Shown here: one piece after another, positions 9,172 through 16,858 of the stretch | Layout: each line of letters begins with the position of its first letter | Numbering within the stretch: the first letter of the stretch is position 1 | Origin: Salinarimonas sp. | GTDB taxonomy: Bacteria > Pseudomonadota > Alphaproteobacteria > Rhizobiales > Beijerinckiaceae | Assembly: GCF_040111675.1 (NCBI RefSeq) | Contig: NZ_CP157794.1 | Location: 4,423,501 to 4,487,500, forward strand | Direction: 5' to 3' | DNA: 64,000 bases | Program-made: the position numbers and the translations under genes | The notes under the pieces: generated by a model | Told to the model about the DNA's origin: nothing | Databases searched by the model: none | What the model saw: the letters and a program-made list of their open reading frames with translations, nothing else

Positions 9172-9621
9172 ATGAAAGCCGACGCCTCCATTCCGTCCGT
9201 GCCTCTCGCTTTGGGGCTCGCGGGCCTCGTCCCCTTCTTCGGCCTTTGCGTCGGCCTTCTCGCCGGCATCGACCTCGGCTACGGCGCCGACGCGCTGGCG
9301 CTGGCGCTCGCGGCCTACGGGGCGCTGATCCTGTCCTTTCTCGGCGGCGTCCGCTGGGGCATCGCGGTCACGATGGAGGAGCAGGACGCCGCGCGGCGCG
9401 GCTACGTGATCGCGGTCGTCCCCTCGCTCCTCGCCTGGGCCGCCCTCGCGCTCGCGCCGGAGGCGCGGCTGTGGACGCTCGCCGGCCTGCACGTCGCGCT
9501 CGGCCTCCTCGATTACGGCCTCGTCTGCCGCGAGGAGGCGCCCGAGTGGTTCGGCCGCCTGCGGCTGATCCTCTCCGCCGGCGCCGCCGTCGCGCTCGTC
9601 CTCGGGGCGATCGCGCTCTGA
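9172..9621 (+). CDS. DUF3429-family small membrane protein
   Basis: A 149-residue protein with about five hydrophobic helices and the family's LSFLGGVRWG segment after the second helix. The function of DUF3429 is unknown. The ATG at 9172 starts just before the first helix; an upstream in-frame ATG at 9106 would add 22 Pro/Arg-rich residues without similarity and is less likely. It stands 124 bases after the TIGR02186 gene and may share its transcript. Some relatives are called YidH-like or simply membrane protein, so nothing more precise is justified. Confidence 0.75.
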   Translation: MKADASIPSVPLALGLAGLVPFFGLCVGLLAGIDLGYGADALALALAAYGALILSFLGGVRWGIAVTMEEQDAARRGYVIAVVPSLLAWAALALAPEARLWTLAGLHVALGLLDYGLVCREEAPEWFGRLRLILSAGAAVALVLGAIAL

Positions 9622-9748
9622 GGGCGCCCGGGTCGCATGCCGGCGAACCGCTTCGCAGGATTCGATTGGGCACATGTTGCAGAGACGACACGGAATAACC
9701 GCGCGCGACGTGGTAAGCATCGTCGTCGTTTCGCAAGGGGGGGTTCGG

Positions 9749-10513
9749 ATGACCCGCATGTTGCTCCTGTCCGGCGTGCTGATCGCAGCGCCGTTCGCTA
9801 CACAGGCGGCCGATCTGCCGCCCGTCGCCGCTCCGGCCCCGTTCGTGGCGCCGTTCTCGTGGACCGGCTTCTACGCGGGCGTGAATGCCGGCTACGGGTG
9901 GGGGGACGCCGATGTTCTCTCCACCCCGCTGCCGGTCGGCGTGTTCAACACTTTTCCGGTCACCAGGGGGTCCTACGATACCGACGGCTTCGTCGGGGGC
10001 ATCCAGATCGGATACAATCAGCAACTCTCCAGCGTCGTTCTCGGCGTGGAGGCCGACGTCAACTTTTCCGGCATCGAGGGCTCGGTCAGCAATCCTCTGA
10101 CCGGCGGTGGGCGCGTGTTCCGCGTCGAGACCGAGATCGACTGGTTCGCGACCTTGCGGGCACGCCTCGGGTTCGTGCCGGCCGAGCGCCTGATGGTCTA
10201 CGCCACGGCGGGCGCGATGATGGCGGACGTGACCGACACCACCCGCGTGCAGCTTGCGCTGGGCGGCGCCATCGTGCCGCAGGTCAATTATCTCGGCTCT
10301 GAGTCGGACGTCCGCTTCGGGTGGACTGTCGGCGGCGGTGCGGAATACGCCTTCACCGATGCTTTGAGCCTCAAGGCCGAGTACCTCTACTTCGACCTCG
10401 GAGAGAACACGGTGATCGCGAGCCCGCAGGCTGCGAACCCGCCGTTCCAGTTCTCGCACGAGATCGAGCATACGGGACACATCGCCCGCGTCGGCTTGAA
10501 CTACCGGTTCTGA
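9749..10513 (+). CDS. Outer-membrane beta-barrel protein, Omp25/RopB type
   Basis: A 254-residue outer-membrane protein. A signal peptide (MTRMLLLSGVLIAAPFATQAA) is cut before DLPPV. The family hallmark WTGFYAGVNAGYGWG follows, then alternating beta strands to a C-terminal LNYRF, the terminal aromatic expected for BAM recognition. The family forms small eight-stranded barrels that stabilise the outer membrane in Rhizobiales. The ATG at 9749 has a strong purine tract (AAGGGGGGG) upstream. A GC-rich hairpin follows the stop. Codon use is slightly less GC-biased than its neighbours. A second member of the same family is encoded at 28293-29144. Confidence 0.88.
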   Translation: MTRMLLLSGVLIAAPFATQAADLPPVAAPAPFVAPFSWTGFYAGVNAGYGWGDADVLSTPLPVGVFNTFPVTRGSYDTDGFVGGIQIGYNQQLSSVVLGVEADVNFSGIEGSVSNPLTGGGRVFRVETEIDWFATLRARLGFVPAERLMVYATAGAMMADVTDTTRVQLALGGAIVPQVNYLGSESDVRFGWTVGGGAEYAFTDALSLKAEYLYFDLGENTVIASPQAANPPFQFSHEIEHTGHIARVGLNYRF

Positions 10514-10523
10514 GCGCGACACC

Positions 10524-10551
10524 GGTCCGCCGCCGACGACGGCGGCGGACC
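10524..10551 (+). terminator. Hairpin after the Omp25-like gene
   Basis: A perfect 11-bp stem (GGTCCGCCGCC / GGCGGCGGACC) with a 6-base loop, starting 10 bases after the stop. There is no U-tract, so it may be a weak terminator or an mRNA 3'-end stabiliser. Confidence 0.5.
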
Positions 10552-10636
10552 GATCAGATAGCGGCGCGCGATCGCAGGACGGAACCGCGGCAATGGCCCG
10601 CGCATGACTCCCCGACGAGAGACAGGGGAGACGCGC

Positions 10637-11284
10637 ATGTCCAAGGCCGAGGACGCCGTGATCGAGCGGCTGATGCAGCGCCACGGGCGCACCTACTGCG
10701 ACGAGCTCGGCATCGACATCGAGCGCGGCACGCCGTCCGCGCTGTTCCGCTGGCTCGTCGCCTCGATCCTGTTCTCGGCGCGGATCAGCGCCGATCTCGC
10801 GCTTCAGGCCGCGCGCGGCCTCTCCGACGCCGGCTGGCGCACGCCCGGAAAGATGAAGGACACGACGTGGGAAGAGCGCGTGCGCGTGCTCAACCGCTCG
10901 GGCTACGCCCGCTACGACGAGAGCACCGCCCGCATGCTGGGCGAGGACGTGGCGATGATCGAGGAGAGATACCATGGCGACCTGCGCCGCCTGCGCGAGG
11001 CGGCGGGGCGCGATCCCGACGAGGAGCGCAAGCGCCTGAAGGAGTTCAAGGGTATCGGCGAGGTCGGCGTCGACATCTTCTTCCGCGAGGCGCAGGCCGC
11101 CTGGGACGAGCTCCACCCCTTCCTCGACAAGCGCGCGGCGAGCGCCGCCGCGGCGCTGGGCTTGCCGCAGGACGCGCCGGCGCTGGCGACGCGCGTCTCC
11201 AAGGCGGACTTCCCCCGCCTCGTCGCGGCGCTGGTGCGCACGGATCTCGCCGGGGACGCGGACGCGATCCGGACGGGGGAGTGA
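10637..11284 (+). CDS. Endonuclease III-like HhH protein lacking the usual catalytic lysine
   Basis: A 215-residue alpha-helical protein with a helix-hairpin-helix segment (LKEFKGIGEVGVDIFFREA, near 134-152) and the N-terminal helices of the HhH-GPD DNA glycosylase fold (LFRWLVASILFSARIS). In endonuclease III the corresponding hairpin carries the catalytic Lys (GVGRKTA), but here that position reads V. A possible counterpart of the catalytic Asp lies in HPFLDKRAA. No C-terminal four-cysteine iron-sulfur loop is present. The ATG at 10637 has GGGGAG seven bases upstream. DNA binding is likely, while base-excision activity is uncertain. The gene converges on ubiH with a 7-base gap. Confidence 0.7.
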   Translation: MSKAEDAVIERLMQRHGRTYCDELGIDIERGTPSALFRWLVASILFSARISADLALQAARGLSDAGWRTPGKMKDTTWEERVRVLNRSGYARYDESTARMLGEDVAMIEERYHGDLRRLREAAGRDPDEERKRLKEFKGIGEVGVDIFFREAQAAWDELHPFLDKRAASAAAALGLPQDAPALATRVSKADFPRLVAALVRTDLAGDADAIRTGE

Positions 11285-11291
11285 ACCGGGA

Positions 11292-12563
11292 TCAGATCGC
11301 CTCGCCGCGCAGCAGACGCGGGCCGCCCTCCCGCGGCACGCCGGCGGCCTCGCGCATGAAGAAGCGCTTGAGGCCGGGCATGCGGTCGACGAGGCCGAGC
11401 CCGAGATCGCGGGCCATGCGGATCGGGGGGAGATCGTTCGAGAACAGGCGGTTCAACGCGTCGGTGGCGACGCCCATGGCGACCGTGTCGGTCCGGCGGG
11501 CGCGCTGGTAGTCCTCCAGCACGTCCGCCCCGCCGGGATCCATGCCGAGCCGCGCCGCCTCGACGACGCGCTCCGCCAGCACGGCCGCGTCCTTCAGGCC
11601 GAGATTGAGCCCCTGGCCGGCGATGGGGTGCACCACGTGCGCCGCGTCGCCCAGGAGCGCGAGGCGCTCCGCCACGAAGGCGCGGGCGATGCCGAACTCG
11701 AGCGGGAAGGCCTCGAGCGGCGTCTCCAGCGCGATCGCGCCGAGCTCCAGCCCGAAGCGGCGCTCGATCTCCTCGAGGAGGAAGTCCTCGTCGAGCGCGA
11801 GCATATGCGGGACGTTCTCCCTGCGCTCCGACCAGACGATGGCGGAGCGATGCCCGAGCGACCCGCCGGGCGTCAGCGGCAGCATGGCGAAGGGGCCCGA
11901 GGGCAGGAAATGCTGGATCGCCCGGCCCTCGTGGTCGCGCTCGTGGCCGACGATGGCGGTGAGGCCCGATTGCGGATAGGTCCAGCCGCTCCAGCCGATC
12001 CCCGCGCCCTCGCGCAGGCGCGAGCGCTTGCCGTCGGCGGCGCAGACGAGATGGGCGCGGATCTCCGCGCCGTCGGTCAGGCGCGCGCGGACGGCGCCGC
12101 CGTCGGGCTCGACCGTGGCGCGGCGCACGCCCGCCTCGCGCATCTCGACGCCCGCGTCCGCGCAGGCCGCGCGCAGGGCGCGGGCGAGGGCCGCGCCCTG
12201 GACCATGTGGGCGAAGGGCTCGCCGGGCGCCTCGCGATCCTCCTCCCGGCCGAATTCCAGGAAGACCGGCCGGACGGGGTCGGCGAGATGGCTGTCGGTG
12301 ATCACCATCTCGCGCATCTCCTGCGCCTCGTCCGCGATCGCGGCCCAGACGTCGAGCGCCGAGAGCATGCGCCGGCTCGCGGCGGCGACCGCATAGGCGC
12401 GCCGGTCGCCTGCGGGATCGCGCGAGAGGGCGGGGTCGCACACGGTGACCGCGAGCCCCTTCGGCGCGGCGCGCTTCGTCGCGAGCGCCAGCGCCAGGCC
12501 GACGATCCCGCCGCCCGCCACCACGATCCGAAATCCGCTCTCGTCCCGCTCGGCTCTCGCCAT
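11292..12563 (-). CDS. UbiH/UbiF/COQ6-family FAD-dependent hydroxylase
   Basis: Flavin monooxygenase expected to hydroxylate the ubiquinone ring. The 423-residue protein has the N-terminal FAD motif VVAGGGIVGLALAL, a central segment before the second motif, and the conserved LLGDAAHVVHPIAGQGLNLG box that contacts the flavin and ends in the family's GQG. The length matches the family. The ATG at 12563 is chosen because GAGGAG stands seven bases upstream; a longer frame to 12635 begins at a non-ATG codon. It is divergent from tesB with 119 bases between. The ring position acted on (C5, C6 or C1) cannot be assigned from sequence. Confidence 0.88.
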   Translation of the reverse strand: MARAERDESGFRIVVAGGGIVGLALALATKRAAPKGLAVTVCDPALSRDPAGDRRAYAVAAASRRMLSALDVWAAIADEAQEMREMVITDSHLADPVRPVFLEFGREEDREAPGEPFAHMVQGAALARALRAACADAGVEMREAGVRRATVEPDGGAVRARLTDGAEIRAHLVCAADGKRSRLREGAGIGWSGWTYPQSGLTAIVGHERDHEGRAIQHFLPSGPFAMLPLTPGGSLGHRSAIVWSERRENVPHMLALDEDFLLEEIERRFGLELGAIALETPLEAFPLEFGIARAFVAERLALLGDAAHVVHPIAGQGLNLGLKDAAVLAERVVEAARLGMDPGGADVLEDYQRARRTDTVAMGVATDALNRLFSNDLPPIRMARDLGLGLVDRMPGLKRFFMREAAGVPREGGPRLLRGEAI

Positions 12564-12682
12564 CCCGAACTCCTCGATCCTCTCGTCGCCCGGCTCCCGG
12601 CGGCGCGCTTGACCCCGCCCGCGCGGGCGGATCACATGCGCGCGACCCGTCGCCTCGCGACTCTTCCCCGGGACCCTAGCAC

Positions 12683-13561
12683 ATGGCGCGCGCCGTCGAA
12701 GAGCTTCTCGCCACCCTCGACCTCGAGCGGCTCGAGACGAACCTGTTCCGCGGCCGCAGCCCGAACGTCGGCTGGCAGCGCGTCTTCGGCGGGCAGGTGA
12801 TCGGCCAGGCCCTGGTCGCCGCCTGCCGCACCGTGGAGGGTCGCCAGGCCCACTCGCTGCACGCCTATTTCCTGCTCCCCGGCGACCCGAAGGTCCCCAT
12901 CGTCTACGAGGTGGATCCGATACGCGACGGGCGCGCCTTCGCCACGCGGCGCGTCGTCGCGATCCAGCACGGGCGGGCGATCTTCTCGATGTCCGCCTCC
13001 TTCCAGGTCCGCGAGGACGGGCTCGACCATCAGGCCGCCATGCCCGACGTGCCGATGCCCGAGGACCTGCCCGGCGAGGACGAGATGCGCGCGCGGATCA
13101 TGCCGATGATGGACCCGGCGGCCCGCGCCTATTTCGAGCGCGAGCGGCCGATCGAGCTCAAGCCCGTCGAGCTCGAGCGCTACCTCCCGCGCGAGACGGG
13201 CGCCGAGCCCTTGCCGGCGCGCTTCCACGTCTGGATCCGCACCACCGGTCGCCTACCGGACGAGCAGGCGATCCACGACTGCGCGCTCGCCTACGCCTCC
13301 GACATGACGCTGCTCGACACCTCGCTCATCCCCCACGGCCGCAGCGTCTTCCGCCGCGAGATCCAGGCCGCCTCCCTCGACCACGCCCTGTGGCTCCACC
13401 GCCCCTTCCGCGCCGACGAATGGCTGCTCTACGCCCAAGAGAGCCCCTCCTCCTCCGGCGCCCGCGGCTTCTCGCGGGGCTCGATCTTCACGCGCGACGG
13501 CCGGCTGGTGGCCTCCGTGGCGCAGGAGGGACTGATCCGGCTGCGGCGGGAGGAGGGGTGA
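12683..13561 (+). CDS. tesB: Acyl-CoA thioesterase II
   Basis: Hydrolyses medium- and long-chain acyl-CoA to free acid and CoA. The 292-residue double-hotdog protein shows FGGQVIGQAL and HSLHAYFL near the N-terminus, the second-hotdog segment ASDMTLLDTSL, and the C-terminal VASVAQEGLIR that supplies the catalytic Gln. The length is normal for TesB (about 286). ATG 12683 is the only reasonable start, since it begins directly at the family N-terminus. It appears to be a single-gene transcript followed by a 670-base non-coding stretch. Confidence 0.93.
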   Translation: MARAVEELLATLDLERLETNLFRGRSPNVGWQRVFGGQVIGQALVAACRTVEGRQAHSLHAYFLLPGDPKVPIVYEVDPIRDGRAFATRRVVAIQHGRAIFSMSASFQVREDGLDHQAAMPDVPMPEDLPGEDEMRARIMPMMDPAARAYFERERPIELKPVELERYLPRETGAEPLPARFHVWIRTTGRLPDEQAIHDCALAYASDMTLLDTSLIPHGRSVFRREIQAASLDHALWLHRPFRADEWLLYAQESPSSSGARGFSRGSIFTRDGRLVASVAQEGLIRLRREEG

Positions 13562-14123
13562 CAGGAGACGGGCGCCCGATGGAGGGCGCCGACGCGCTCC
13601 CCTCTGCCTCGTGGAGGGGGGTCGGGGGTGTGGGTCGTGCAGAACTATCGCGACCTCGATGCCGCTCGAACCGGGAACGTCGATCTCGTCCCGAGACGTC
13701 TCGCGCTGCATCGCGACCCACATCCGCCCGCTGCGGGGGCACCTTCTCCACGAGGGAGAAGGACGAGCGGCCGAGCCGCGCGCACCTAGCCCCGAACGGT
13801 GCGGGACGCGGTAGGCTCGACCAGCCACGAGGCAGAGGGGAGTTCGTCGGCGCTGTTCGCTCCAGGTCGCGCGTGCCCAGCGATGACGCAGGAGCCCGCG
13901 TTCTGCTCAAAGTTTATGCAGCATCACGCCCTCCCGACGCGCGCGTCCATTTCGCAGGCACACGATCCCCTCGGTTGCGCGCGGCGCGGCGATTCGTGTT
14001 GCGCCGCAACGTCCCGAGCGGCGGACGCGCCCTGCTCCCGCGGGCGGCCCGCTCCCGCGCCGCCCCCGCGCAACACCCGATTCCGTAGTTCCCCGTAGCC
14101 CGCAATGCCGTCGTCGCGCGACT
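13562..14123. other. Non-coding stretch between tesB and the glnK promoter
   Basis: No gene is supported here: the open frames change frame among repeats and have no ribosome binding site. It contains the inverted-repeat element at 13586-13853. A 13-base palindrome GTTGCGCCGCAAC lies at 13998-14010, about 115 bases before the sigma-54 promoter. That would suit an enhancer-binding site, but it does not match the NtrC consensus well. Confidence 0.6.
13586..13853. repeat. 268-bp palindromic element with 29-base inverted ends
   Basis: The ends 13586-13614 and 13825-13853 are inverted copies of 29 bases, 27 of which match; the inner 18 (CTCCCCTCTGCCTCGTGG) are perfect. Inside, CCTTCTCC-ACGAG-GGAGAAGG at 13743-13763 forms an 8-bp hairpin. 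The style resembles the short palindromic intergenic elements (RIME/Bru-RS type) of Rhizobiales. No coding capacity and no transposase; whether it is dispersed in the genome cannot be told from one copy. Confidence 0.6.
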
Positions 14124-14139
14124 TGGCACGGCCCTTGTT
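14124..14139 (+). promoter_or_regulatory. Sigma-54 (-24/-12) promoter of glnK-amtB
   Basis: TGGCACG-GCCC-TTGTT matches the sigma-54 consensus TGGCACG-N4-TTGCW with only the -12 C changed to T. It lies 95 bases before glnK. PII/ammonium-transporter operons are classically NtrC/sigma-54 controlled. A 7-bp GC hairpin (14157-14177) follows in the leader. Confidence 0.82.
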
Positions 14140-14233
14140 TAACGAGCCGTGACCGAGGGGGCCGCGGCCCGGCCCCCGTTCGCGCAAACCGGCCGGCGGG
14201 CACGTCCCGTCGGGATCGAAAGGGGGCTCGCCC

Positions 14234-14572
14234 ATGAAGATCGTGATGGCCGTCATCAAGCCGTTCAAGCTCGAGGAGGTGCGCGACGCGCTCACCGCTC
14301 TCGGCGTGCACGGCCTGACCGTGACCGAGGTGAAGGGTTACGGCCGGCAGAAGGGACACACCGAAATCTATCGCGGCGCGGAATACGCCGTGAGCTTCCT
14401 GCCCAAGATCAAGATCGAGGTGGCGGTGCCCGCCGACCTCGTCGCCTCCGCCACCGAGGCGATCGCCAACGCCGCCCGCACCGGCCAGATCGGTGACGGC
14501 AAGATCTTCGTCATGCCGCTCGAGAAGGCGGTCCGGATCCGCACCGGCGAGACCGACGGCGACGCGCTCTGA
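14234..14572 (+). CDS. glnK: PII nitrogen regulatory protein GlnK
   Basis: Small trimeric signal protein that binds ATP/ADP and 2-oxoglutarate and gates the adjacent ammonium channel. The 112-residue sequence starts MKIVMAVIKPFKLEEV. It has the T-loop KGYGRQKGHTEIYRGAEY with Tyr51, the uridylylation site, the B-loop region TGQIGDGKIFVMPLE and the C-terminal RIRTGE. Its linkage to amtB 48 bases downstream, rather than to glnA, favours GlnK over GlnB. The sigma-54 promoter upstream implies induction under nitrogen limitation. Confidence 0.95.
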   Translation: MKIVMAVIKPFKLEEVRDALTALGVHGLTVTEVKGYGRQKGHTEIYRGAEYAVSFLPKIKIEVAVPADLVASATEAIANAARTGQIGDGKIFVMPLEKAVRIRTGETDGDAL

Positions 14573-14620
14573 GCGCGCCTCGCCCCCTCGCCCCGTGAGA
14601 CTATCGGAGGAGTTTTCCGA

Positions 14621-15958
14621 ATGAAGCCTTCCATCCTGACCAAGGCGGCCGCTTCGACGCTCGCGCTCGTGGCGCTCGCCACGTCGGCCGTCGCGCAGGA
14701 CGCCGCGCCCGAGGCCGTGGAATACGCGGTCGCCGGCGACACCGCGTTCGTCTTCAACACGCTGCTGTTCCTGATCGGCGGCTTCCTCGTGATGTGGATG
14801 GCCGCGGGCTTCGCCATGCTCGAGGCCGGCATGGTGCGCTCGAAGAACGTGTCCATGCAGTGCCTCAAGAACATCGGCCTCTACTCCATCGCCGGCCTGA
14901 TGTTCTGGGTGGTCGGCTACAACCTGATGTACGACGGCGTCGACGGCGGCTTCTTCGGCTCGTTCACGCCGAAGTCGATCCCGGCGCCGGACGCCGAGGC
15001 GGCGGGCGACGGCTACGCCGCGGCCTCCGACTGGTTCTTCCAGATGGTGTTCTGCGCCACCACGGCCTCCATCGTGTCCGGCACCATCGCCGAGCGCACG
15101 AAGATGTGGCCGTTCTTCATCTTCGTGGCGGTGCTCACCGGCGTGATCTACCCGATCACCGGCTCCTGGCAGTGGGGCGCCGGCTGGCTCTACGAGATGG
15201 GCTTCTCCGACTTCGCCGGCTCGACGCTGGTGCACTCGGTCGGCGGCTGGGCCGCGCTCGCGGGCGCGCTCATCATCGGCGCGCGCGCCGACAAGTACAC
15301 CGCCGACGGCAAGGTGAACCCGCTGCCGGGCTCGTCGATGCCGCTCGCCACGCTGGGCACCTTCATCCTGTGGCTCGGCTGGTTCGGCTTCAACGGCGGC
15401 TCGCAGCTCGCCATGGGCACGATCTCCGACGCCTCGGCGGTGGCCAAGATCTTCATGAACACCAACCTCGCCGCCGCGGCGGGCGTGGTGACGGCGATGA
15501 TCCTGTGCCAGATCGTCTACAAGAAGGTCGACCTCACCATCGCGCTCAACGGCGCGCTCGCGGGCCTCGTCTCGATCACCGCCGGTCCGCTCGATCCCTC
15601 CGTCCCGCTCGCGATCGTGATCGGCGCGGTCGGCGGCGCGATCGTGGTCTTCGCGGTGCCGCTCCTCGACAAGCTGAAGATCGACGACGTGGTGGGCGCC
15701 ATCCCGGTCCACCTGCTCGCCGGCATCTGGGGCACGATGGTGGTTCCGCTCTCCACCGAGGGCACGAGCTTCGTCACCCAGTTCATCGGCGTGGTCTCGA
15801 TCGGCGCCTTCGCCTTCGTCGCCTCCGCCATCGTCTGGTACGTGCTCAAGATCGCCTCCGGCCTGCGCGTCTCGAAGGAGGAGGAGATGGCCGGCCTCGA
15901 CAAGCTCGAGGTGGGCGTGGAGGCCTATCCCGAGTTCGCCGGCGCGGGCCGCATCTGA
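14621..15958 (+). CDS. amtB: Ammonium transporter AmtB
   Basis: Trimeric inner-membrane channel for ammonium/ammonia. The 445-residue protein has a cleavable signal peptide (to VAQDA near 27) and about eleven membrane helices. It carries the conserved twin pore histidines His205 (STLVHSVGGWAA) and His364 (IPVHLLAGIWGT), plus the AGFAMLEAGMVRSKN motif of the family. The C-terminal cytoplasmic tail that GlnK grips is present (LRVSKEEEMAGLD). SD sequence GGAGGAG precedes the ATG. A strong intrinsic terminator begins 25 bases after the stop. Confidence 0.96.
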   Translation: MKPSILTKAAASTLALVALATSAVAQDAAPEAVEYAVAGDTAFVFNTLLFLIGGFLVMWMAAGFAMLEAGMVRSKNVSMQCLKNIGLYSIAGLMFWVVGYNLMYDGVDGGFFGSFTPKSIPAPDAEAAGDGYAAASDWFFQMVFCATTASIVSGTIAERTKMWPFFIFVAVLTGVIYPITGSWQWGAGWLYEMGFSDFAGSTLVHSVGGWAALAGALIIGARADKYTADGKVNPLPGSSMPLATLGTFILWLGWFGFNGGSQLAMGTISDASAVAKIFMNTNLAAAAGVVTAMILCQIVYKKVDLTIALNGALAGLVSITAGPLDPSVPLAIVIGAVGGAIVVFAVPLLDKLKIDDVVGAIPVHLLAGIWGTMVVPLSTEGTSFVTQFIGVVSIGAFAFVASAIVWYVLKIASGLRVSKEEEMAGLDKLEVGVEAYPEFAGAGRI

Positions 15959-15983
15959 CCCGCATCCCGGTTCCGGAGCAACG

Positions 15984-16016
15984 AACGCCGCGCCTTCGGG
16001 CGCGGCGTTCTCTTTT
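15984..16016 (+). terminator. Intrinsic terminator of glnK-amtB
   Basis: Perfect 11-bp stem AACGCCGCGCC / GGCGCGGCGTT closed by a TTCG tetraloop and followed by CTCTTTTTC. It abuts the stop codon of the convergent small gene and may serve both directions. Confidence 0.9.
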
Positions 16017-16286
16017 TCACGCCCCCTTCCGCCGCCGCAGCGTGCGCGCCACCCGCCGCCAGACGCCCTGCTCGGTCGCCGCGCCGCGGGCGAAGGCGGC
16101 GGCCTCCTTCTCCTCCGCCGCCGCCAGCGCGCCGGCGCCGTACTCGCGCTCCAGCCGGTCGGCGAGGGCCTCGATCTCGGCGCGAGGGACGATATGCGCG
16201 CGGATGTCGTGCTCCCACGTGCTCCATGCCAGGGCAGCGAGCGGTATCGCGAGGGCGACCAACCAGAAGACGATCTCGAAGAGCAT
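16017..16286 (-). CDS. Small membrane protein of unknown function
   Basis: An 89-residue protein with one N-terminal hydrophobic helix (MLFEIVFWLVALAIPLAALAW) followed by a charged, partly helical tail that ends Arg/Lys-rich. It is therefore probably anchored by its N-terminus with the tail in the cytoplasm. The ATG at 16286 is preferred over an in-frame TTG at 16295. No domain was recognised. It is convergent with amtB, its stop lying right behind the amtB terminator. Its codon use is like that of its neighbours, which supports a real gene, but no function can be given. Confidence 0.6.
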   Translation of the reverse strand: MLFEIVFWLVALAIPLAALAWSTWEHDIRAHIVPRAEIEALADRLEREYGAGALAAAEEKEAAAFARGAATEQGVWRRVARTLRRRKGA

Positions 16287-16418
16287 GATGGGCAACCAGC
16301 TAGCGAAAATGCAAAAGTTGGTAATGATACTCCGGCAAGGGGCGGTTCGGCAATCGCGTTCCGTTCTTCCGCAGCGTCGCGCACGCGAGGGTGGCGAATC
16401 AGCACGGAGCCGGGACGC

Positions 16419-16748
16419 GTGTCGCTCGAGGAGCTATTCGGAGCCAATCTGCGGCACATGCGCAAGGCCAGGGGCCTGACGCAGAACGTGCTGGCGGAAC
16501 GCGTGGACGTCTCCTCCGACATGATCTCGAAGATGGAGCGCGGCGCCGCGGCCCCTTCCTTCGACACCATCGAGAAGCTCTGCGCCGCGCTCGAGGCCCA
16601 GCCCGTCGCCTTCTTCGGCATCGGCCTGATGCCGGCGCCGCTGGGAGAGCGCGGCGTCCTCCTCCAGAAGATCCACGCCACGCTCTCGCGCATGAACGAG
16701 GAGCAGCTCGCCCGCGCCGCGAAGATGATGCAGGCGCTGGTGGATTGA
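16419..16748 (+). CDS. XRE-family transcriptional regulator
   Basis: A 109-residue DNA-binding protein with a Cro/C1-type helix-turn-helix at about 5-60 (LRHMRKARGLTQNVLAERVD...ISKMERG...PSFDTIEKLCAAL), followed by a short helical C-terminal part (RMNEEQLARAAKMMQALVD). No ligand domain is present. The GTG start at 16419 is chosen because GGAG precedes it and upstream in-frame sequence lacks family similarity. The gene lies 110 bases before the fumarase gene. Control of that gene is possible but not shown. Confidence 0.8.
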   Translation: MSLEELFGANLRHMRKARGLTQNVLAERVDVSSDMISKMERGAAAPSFDTIEKLCAALEAQPVAFFGIGLMPAPLGERGVLLQKIHATLSRMNEEQLARAAKMMQALVD

Positions 16749-16858
16749 CGGGGCGGCCTTCGGCCAAGGTCCGGGTTGGAAAGCATGCGCCGAGGCTCTA
16801 TGAGGCGGCCAACGCCCCTTCGCGCTCTCCCGGCGCGCCAATCCCGGATGCGAGACCC

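Noticed and set aside
13611..13814. Short open frames within the intergenic palindromic element
   Set aside because: They lack ribosome sites, and the sequence is dominated by inverted-repeat structure.
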